Below are positions 59,666 to 64,000 of a stretch of 64,000 nt of DNA, piece by piece (within the stretch, counting starts at the first letter, position 1; each line of letters begins with the position of its first letter). The notes below the pieces were generated by a model, which was not told the origin of the DNA, made no database searches, and saw only the letters and a list, made by a program, of their open reading frames with translations. The stretch is taken from the NCBI GenBank assembly GCA_025462735.1, contig JAOAPC010000020.1:124001-188000 (forward strand), written 5' to 3'. The position numbers and the translations under genes are program-made. The stretch is from Acidobacteriaceae bacterium. GTDB lineage: Bacteria > Acidobacteriota > Terriglobia > Terriglobales > Acidobacteriaceae.

Positions 59666-60702
59666 GTTCCCGACGCTTTGCTCCGCCGGTTGCGTTCCAC
59701 CGCCAGCTCTACAATCTCACCGATCAGCTGGGTGTAAGAGCGACCAGATTTTTTTGCTGCCATGGCAAATTCGTGTTTGCTCGAGAGCCACGGATTCGGG
59801 TTGGCTTCGATCACATAAACTTCACCCTCGGGAGTGAGCCGCATGTCGATTCGTCCGTAGTCCCGCAGTTTCACCGCGCGATATGCGGCTATAGCGGTTT
59901 CTTGCAATTTCTGTGCAGTGGCTTCGTCCAGGTCTTCGACGATTTTTGATTTAGTCAGCTTGTAAGCTTTGGAATCCGTTTCAAACTTCACATCGCGGCT
60001 GGCTATTCTCGGGGTTCCTTCCGGCAGCTTCGAGAGATCAAGTTCGACCAGCGGCAAAACTTCCGTCTTCTCATAACTGCCAAGAATCGCCGCATAGATC
60101 TCGCGGCCCTCGATGTATTCCTCGATCAGGGCCGGAGAATCAAACTCGTTCTGCACATACTCCACTCGCTCCATCAACTCCTTCACGCCCGTCACCACGG
60201 CCTCGGCATCGATCCCAATCGATCCGTCTTCCGATTGCGGCTTCACAATCAAAGGAAATTTGACGTCGTGCGCGTGATCGATGTTTCCGCGATACGCGGT
60301 TGCGAAAAACGGAGTGCGGATCTCGTGAAAAGCGAACATCTTTTTCGCCGTTGCCTTGTCCTGCGCAAGAAAATGCGCGTGCGGGCCCGCGCCAGTGTAG
60401 GGAAGTCCGAGCAGGTCCATATACGCGGCCACGTTCATTTCTTTGGTGTCATCGCCCGCGTAAGACTCGGTAAGGTTGAAGACCAGGTCTGCGCCGCATT
60501 TCCCCAATGCGTAGAGCGACTGCGGACGTCCATCCAGAACGTAATAAGAAGGTTCGTGCCCAAGTTTTCCCAGCGCGTCGAAAATTTCTTCCCGGTCCTC
60601 TTTTACTTTGCGCTTGCGACCGGCTTGTGTGGCCTCTGGTTCGGAGGTATCTTCCTCGCCCCACACGTCATACAGCACCGCGACTTTTAATGTATCGCCC
60701 AT
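59662..60702 (-). CDS. D-Ala-D-Ala-ligase-like ATP-grasp ligase
   Basis: Probably joins a carboxylate to an amine at the cost of ATP. The 346-residue protein has the N-terminal Rossmann-like part (KVAVLYDVWGEEDTSE, GADLVFNLTESYAGDDTKE, LLGLPYTGAGPHAH) and the ATP-grasp core (LAQDKATAKKMFAFHEIRTP, FPLIVKPQSEDGSIGI, VEYVQNEFDSPALIEEYIEGREIYAAILG). Its metal-binding end is RDYGRIDMRLTPEGEVYVIEANPNPWLSSKHEFAMAA. A charged loop (EEDTSEPEATQAGRKRKVKEDREE) replaces part of the usual Ddl glycine loop, so the substrate is probably not two D-alanines. It lies 9 nt after a metallopeptidase-like gene on the same strand, forming a two-gene unit. Confidence 0.88.
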   Translation of the reverse strand: MGDTLKVAVLYDVWGEEDTSEPEATQAGRKRKVKEDREEIFDALGKLGHEPSYYVLDGRPQSLYALGKCGADLVFNLTESYAGDDTKEMNVAAYMDLLGLPYTGAGPHAHFLAQDKATAKKMFAFHEIRTPFFATAYRGNIDHAHDVKFPLIVKPQSEDGSIGIDAEAVVTGVKELMERVEYVQNEFDSPALIEEYIEGREIYAAILGSYEKTEVLPLVELDLSKLPEGTPRIASRDVKFETDSKAYKLTKSKIVEDLDEATAQKLQETAIAAYRAVKLRDYGRIDMRLTPEGEVYVIEANPNPWLSSKHEFAMAAKKSGRSYTQLIGEIVELAVERNRRSKASGT

Positions 60703-60711
60703 CCCCCGCTC

Positions 60712-61833
60712 CTAAGCTTGAAAAGCTTTGCACCGCGCCAGATGGGTCATCACCAGCGTGGTCGCGAACACGGTAATTTCCGACAGATATTCGGCTTCTT
60801 TTTTCTTGTCGATCATCAACCGCAACTCTCCGCTCCTCTTCTCAATCGAATCCATCAATTTCTTTACTGCGGGTCTTTGCATGGCGGTCCACCGCGCGAT
60901 GTGATCCACAATAGTTTTTCTGTGCTCCCGTAGGAAAGCCTCCGCCGGCTGCGCTCTCTTGCTCTTCTTAGACGCGTTAAACATGGCCGTAAGATCGGCG
61001 TCCTGCGTCACATCCAGCAGCGGAATCTGGTCGGTGGTGTTGCGGTAGAACTCACCAACAGTCATTTCCATTTCCGCAGCGGTAATGTCCGGCGAGCCGC
61101 GTTTGCGCAGCGGATCAGCATTTCCCAACTCGCGCGCGATCCGGTCCATGTAGCGCAGCTTCGCTATCGCGCCCCAGCCGCGGTACTTCTTGCGCCAACC
61201 CGAGCGCGGCGTCAGCCACACCGCAAACGTTTCCGCAAAATCTTCGTCCGGATGTTTCTGCGCGTACCAGCCTGGGAGGTAGCGCACGTAATCTTTCGAA
61301 AACAACACCGGACGGTAGTTTTCGCGATACGGACGCCGGTAAGGTCCGAACAACTGCTTCCACTCCGGCGTGCGATGCAGGTTGTACGCGTAATTGAATG
61401 CGTGCCCAGCCTCGTGCCGCAGATACATCATGATCTCGCGATCGCTCTCGAGATCATTGTTCTCCCTTTCAATCTGCGCGACGTCAGGTCGTGCCAGATA
61501 GAACGGAATCCCTATCACCGGCTCACCCGAGGGGCATCCCCACTCATCCGTCAAATAACATGCTGGCCGGAACTTTAAAATCTTTTTCTGCTCCAGCTCG
61601 CGATAGAGCTGTTTCACGAATTTCTCGACCGAGGATCCTTCGATCGACAATCCAAGATCGCAAACCCGCGTGTCCACCAACGATTGCGGCTGCGGGATAT
61701 CCCGAGGTTCGCTCGAGTCCGTCAGCGATTGCGTTCGGTCGGTCTCTGCCTGTTGGCTTAATTCGGTCACGCGTAACCAGTGTATTAAAAGGTCCGCGAC
61801 AGCAATAGTGAGGAGAGAAGTGCGGCCTGCCAC
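60712..61833 (-). CDS. Putative zinc metallopeptidase (HEAGH motif)
   Basis: The 373-residue protein carries a zincin site in EIMMYLRHEAGHAFNYAYNLHRTPEWKQLFGPYRRPYRENYRP (about residues 138-180), and a downstream acidic residue in YAQKHPDEDFAETFAVWL may be the third ligand, as in DEDFAETFA. This arrangement matches a family annotated as putative zinc-binding metallopeptidases. No signal peptide is visible. The start is uncertain: GTG 61831-61833 gives the long form, whereas GTG 61770 (MTELSQQAET) would begin nearer the conserved part. It lies upstream of the ATP-grasp ligase gene by 9 nt, so the pair may work together. Confidence 0.75.
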   Translation of the reverse strand: MAGRTSLLTIAVADLLIHWLRVTELSQQAETDRTQSLTDSSEPRDIPQPQSLVDTRVCDLGLSIEGSSVEKFVKQLYRELEQKKILKFRPACYLTDEWGCPSGEPVIGIPFYLARPDVAQIERENNDLESDREIMMYLRHEAGHAFNYAYNLHRTPEWKQLFGPYRRPYRENYRPVLFSKDYVRYLPGWYAQKHPDEDFAETFAVWLTPRSGWRKKYRGWGAIAKLRYMDRIARELGNADPLRKRGSPDITAAEMEMTVGEFYRNTTDQIPLLDVTQDADLTAMFNASKKSKRAQPAEAFLREHRKTIVDHIARWTAMQRPAVKKLMDSIEKRSGELRLMIDKKKEAEYLSEITVFATTLVMTHLARCKAFQA

Positions 61834-61999
61834 CCTGATCAGGGTATTGGAAACGCCCAGTTACCAGAAGATGACCATGGGCCGAGAACGCGCGTCATCT
61901 CTCTTACCAGCGCGCTTGCGCCGAATTGCGTGGCGTGGCGGCAACCCAGCGATTGCAATGCCCGCTCACCTCGAGTAAATCTCCCGCGAGAACGCCGTC

Positions 62000-63637
62000 T
62001 TACTGGCGATCGAGAAGCACCCGGAGCTCGCTCGAGCGCGATGGGTGCCGCAGCTTGCGCAACGCTTTTGCCTCGATCTGGCGAATGCGTTCCCGGGTGA
62101 CTGCGAAACAGCGGCCGACCTCTTCCAGCGTGTGCTCCGAACCGTCGTCCATGCCGAACCTCATGCGCAATACCTTTTCTTCGCGCGGACTAAGAGTACG
62201 CAGGACCAGTTCGGCCCGTTCTCTCAGGTTGACGCCGATTACCGCTTCTGCGGGTGAGACGGCGGTGCGATCTTCGATCAGGTCGCCGAGATGAGAGTCT
62301 CCCTCTTCGCCAATCGGCGTTTCCAGTGAGACCGGCACTCGCATAATCTTCAGCGCCTTGCGGACCTTCCATTCCGGAATGTCCATCTGCTTGGCAATCT
62401 CGTCTGAACTGGGTTCGCGCCCCAACGATTGCACCAGTCGCCGCGAGGTGCGGATCATCTTGTTGACCACCTCAGTCATATGCACGGGCAGGCGGATCGT
62501 GCGTCCTTGGTCAGCAATTGCCCGGCTTATTGCCTGACGAATCCACCAGGTCGCATAAGTGGAAAACTTATAGCCCCGGCGATACTCGAATTTATCCACC
62601 GCCTTCATCAGGCCAACGTTGCCTTCCTGGATCAGGTCGAGAAAATGAAGACCGCGATTGGCATATTTCTTGGCGATCGAGACCACCAGCCGAAGGTTCG
62701 CTTCAATCATCTCGTGCTTTGCCTTGTCAGCATTCATCTGACCCTGGATGATCGCGCGCTGCACATTGCGTAGTTCGGTGAAAGTCATTCCCGCATCGCT
62801 TTCGAGCTTTTTTATGTCAGCGCGGTGCTGGCGCTGGGTAGCGTGGTAGCCTCTCCTGAGCTCCTCGCTAGCCGTTTTCGAGATTTTCTTCTCTAGAAGG
62901 CTGAGCTGGCGATCCAGCGAGCGCATAGCTTCCGCAGTTTTACTTACCCTATCAATCAGCCGCTTATGTTCTGAGTGAGTAAGTCCCAGAGTCCGGATGA
63001 TGAGTGAAATTCGGACCATTTCGCGGCCCAGTTGCGACCTGCAGCGGCGGTATTGTTTTGCCTTCTTTTTCGGTGGGATGGTACCCAGACGTTCTGCCAG
63101 CCGGCAGGCTACGGTGTAATGCTTGCGCAGCTGTTCGATTCGGCGGATGAGTTCGTCGCGCCGTTTTCGTAACCTGTCCTCAGTGAGCTCCTCCTCGGGA
63201 AAGGTGACCATCTCCTGAATCGAGCGCTGGCCCGATTTCAGGTCTTCAGCTATCGTAAAAATTTGGCGTATAGCAATAGGCGAACGCGAAAGCGCTTTCA
63301 ACGCTGTGCGCTGTCCGTGCTCAATCCGCCTGGCGATCTCCACTTCGCCTTCGCGGGTGAGCAACGGCGATACACTCATTTCGTGCAGGTAAAGCCGCAC
63401 CGGATCGCTGGACGTATCGGGAGCGCCAGAACTCAGGTCGAGTTCGACCTGTTCGTCTTCGCTGTCAAGTTTTTGGTCCAGCGTTAACCATGGCAATGCA
63501 GGATCGCTGGCAAGCACATCCAGCCCCTGTGTGCGCACGGCACTGAGCAAGTCATCCCCGTCCTGTTCGGATTCCATGTCGTTCGGGGTCAGTTCATCCA
63601 CTTCTTGGTCGACAACGTAGTCTTTTCTTCCTGGCAT
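62000..63637 (-). CDS. rpoD: Primary sigma factor RpoD (sigma-70)
   Basis: Directs RNA polymerase to housekeeping promoters. The 545-residue protein has a short region 1 (acidic, [25 protein letters not shown]), region 1.2 [29 protein letters not shown], and a non-conserved helical spacer. Region 2 is [66 protein letters not shown]. Region 3 is [36 protein letters not shown]. Region 4 is [63 protein letters not shown] precedes the ATG. An unknown partial gene lies 125 nt upstream; dnaG, the usual neighbour, is not seen. Confidence 0.97.
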   Translation of the reverse strand: MPGRKDYVVDQEVDELTPNDMESEQDGDDLLSAVRTQGLDVLASDPALPWLTLDQKLDSEDEQVELDLSSGAPDTSSDPVRLYLHEMSVSPLLTREGEVEIARRIEHGQRTALKALSRSPIAIRQIFTIAEDLKSGQRSIQEMVTFPEEELTEDRLRKRRDELIRRIEQLRKHYTVACRLAERLGTIPPKKKAKQYRRCRSQLGREMVRISLIIRTLGLTHSEHKRLIDRVSKTAEAMRSLDRQLSLLEKKISKTASEELRRGYHATQRQHRADIKKLESDAGMTFTELRNVQRAIIQGQMNADKAKHEMIEANLRLVVSIAKKYANRGLHFLDLIQEGNVGLMKAVDKFEYRRGYKFSTYATWWIRQAISRAIADQGRTIRLPVHMTEVVNKMIRTSRRLVQSLGREPSSDEIAKQMDIPEWKVRKALKIMRVPVSLETPIGEEGDSHLGDLIEDRTAVSPAEAVIGVNLRERAELVLRTLSPREEKVLRMRFGMDDGSEHTLEEVGRCFAVTRERIRQIEAKALRKLRHPSRSSELRVLLDRQ

Positions 63638-63762
63638 ATTTGTCTCTTTATGTGTGACGTCGGCAAAAGCTCATGTAGTCAAGAACCGAAAGCCGGAACA
63701 GCCTTGGTTCTTCAGATCAGAAATCAGAATTCTGAAAAGCGCGCCCTATTGCTTAGATGCGC

Positions 63763-64000
63763 TCATGGCTGCTCGTCACCGGACACGGAAACGACGGCAA
63801 AACCCAAAGCGTCCGTTACGTCAAGTGCCGCGGATTCTCCATAAATTTGATTAATGGTATGGCGCAGGGCAATGAGGTTGCTGCGCGCGGATTCCGTAGC
63901 ACGGCTGGCCGGATCCTTCCCCAATTCCAGCTCGTAGGTCCTTAACAGGAACCCACTCTGCTCCTCAAGGCGTTCAATCGTCTCGGGTTTTAGCTGCGCT
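63763..64000 (-). CDS. C-terminal end of an unrecognised protein (5' end beyond window)
   Basis: A reverse-strand frame enters from the right edge and ends at TGA 63763-63765, giving 79 residues: ETIERLEEQSGFLLRTYELELG, then ATESARSNLIALRHTINQIYGE, and ending FAVVSVSGDEQP. It looks helical and coiled-coil-like, with no similarity to DnaG. It lies 125 nt upstream of rpoD on the same strand. It could be the tail of a small regulatory or scaffold protein. Confidence 0.55.
   Translation of the reverse strand, partial: AQLKPETIERLEEQSGFLLRTYELELGKDPASRATESARSNLIALRHTINQIYGESAALDVTDALGFAVVSVSGDEQP

Noticed and set aside
1-64000. CRISPR array, prophage or complete insertion sequence
   Set aside because: No regular repeat-spacer series, no phage structural genes and no transposase or integrase frame were found; the repeats present are short palindromes without their own coding capacity.

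Overview
The window reads like chromosomal DNA of an acidobacterium, probably Terriglobia (Koribacter/Terriglobus relatives). This rests on an Oar-like TonB-dependent receptor with an N-terminal carboxypeptidase-regulatory domain, many secreted carbohydrate-active and peptidase genes, type-IV-pilin-like and DUF4397 proteins, a moderately high GC content, and many short palindromic repeats between genes. It is an inference from gene content; no rRNA or tRNA gene was found to anchor it.

Layout. 1-4.2 kb: the 5' part of a TonB-dependent receptor gene (reverse strand, cut by the window edge), an anchored periplasmic protein, and a divergent Tat-exported glycoamylase-like hydrolase. 4.3-11.3 kb, all reverse: an HMG-CoA-lyase-like gene, then the translation cluster cmk > infC > rpmI > rplT > pheS > pheT. 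11.3-15.4 kb: an AlkZ-like winged-helix protein, a small membrane protein, mutL, and a vapBC toxin-antitoxin pair. 15.5-25.6 kb: a giant Lhr helicase, an M23 peptidase, an orphan histidine kinase, glgC, a large unknown protein and an orphan RHH protein. 25.6-34.9 kb, all reverse: the rod-shape operon mreB > mreC > mreD > mrdA > rodA, followed by an RNase E/G gene. 35-44 kb: a FecR-fold protein, an SDR/aminotransferase pair, a frameshifted serine hydrolase, an aldehyde dehydrogenase, an AlaA-like aminotransferase and a CpsB-type PHP phosphatase. 44-56.4 kb: a peptidoglycan-binding protein, HtrA, a DUF4397 lipoprotein, a TonB-domain chimera, an M28 peptidase, a GH9 cellulase, a lipid-kinase-like protein, SppA, HU/IHF and a small unknown protein. 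56.4-64 kb: a FliA-like sigma factor, a response regulator with an altered phosphoacceptor, a GGDEF protein, an ATP-grasp/metallopeptidase pair, rpoD, and a partial unknown gene at the edge.

The genes are mostly housekeeping (translation, cell shape, DNA repair, transcription) mixed with secreted enzymes for polysaccharide and peptide use. The most unusual layer is repeat DNA. At least four families of perfect or near-perfect palindromes occur between genes, and three of them also lie inside the open reading frames of pheT and lhr, where they are read through as extra protein sequence. This recalls the Rickettsia palindromic elements that insert in frame into genes. A second class of short 'stuttering' repeats fills intra-operon gaps directly ahead of start codons that lack a clear Shine-Dalgarno sequence (pheT, rodA, mreC, rpmI). 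Other protein-level oddities are a PheT without its tRNA-binding OB domain, an RNase E/G whose S1 domain is split by about 425 disordered residues, a response regulator with Glu for the phosphoacceptor Asp, and an infC gene that appears to start at AUC.
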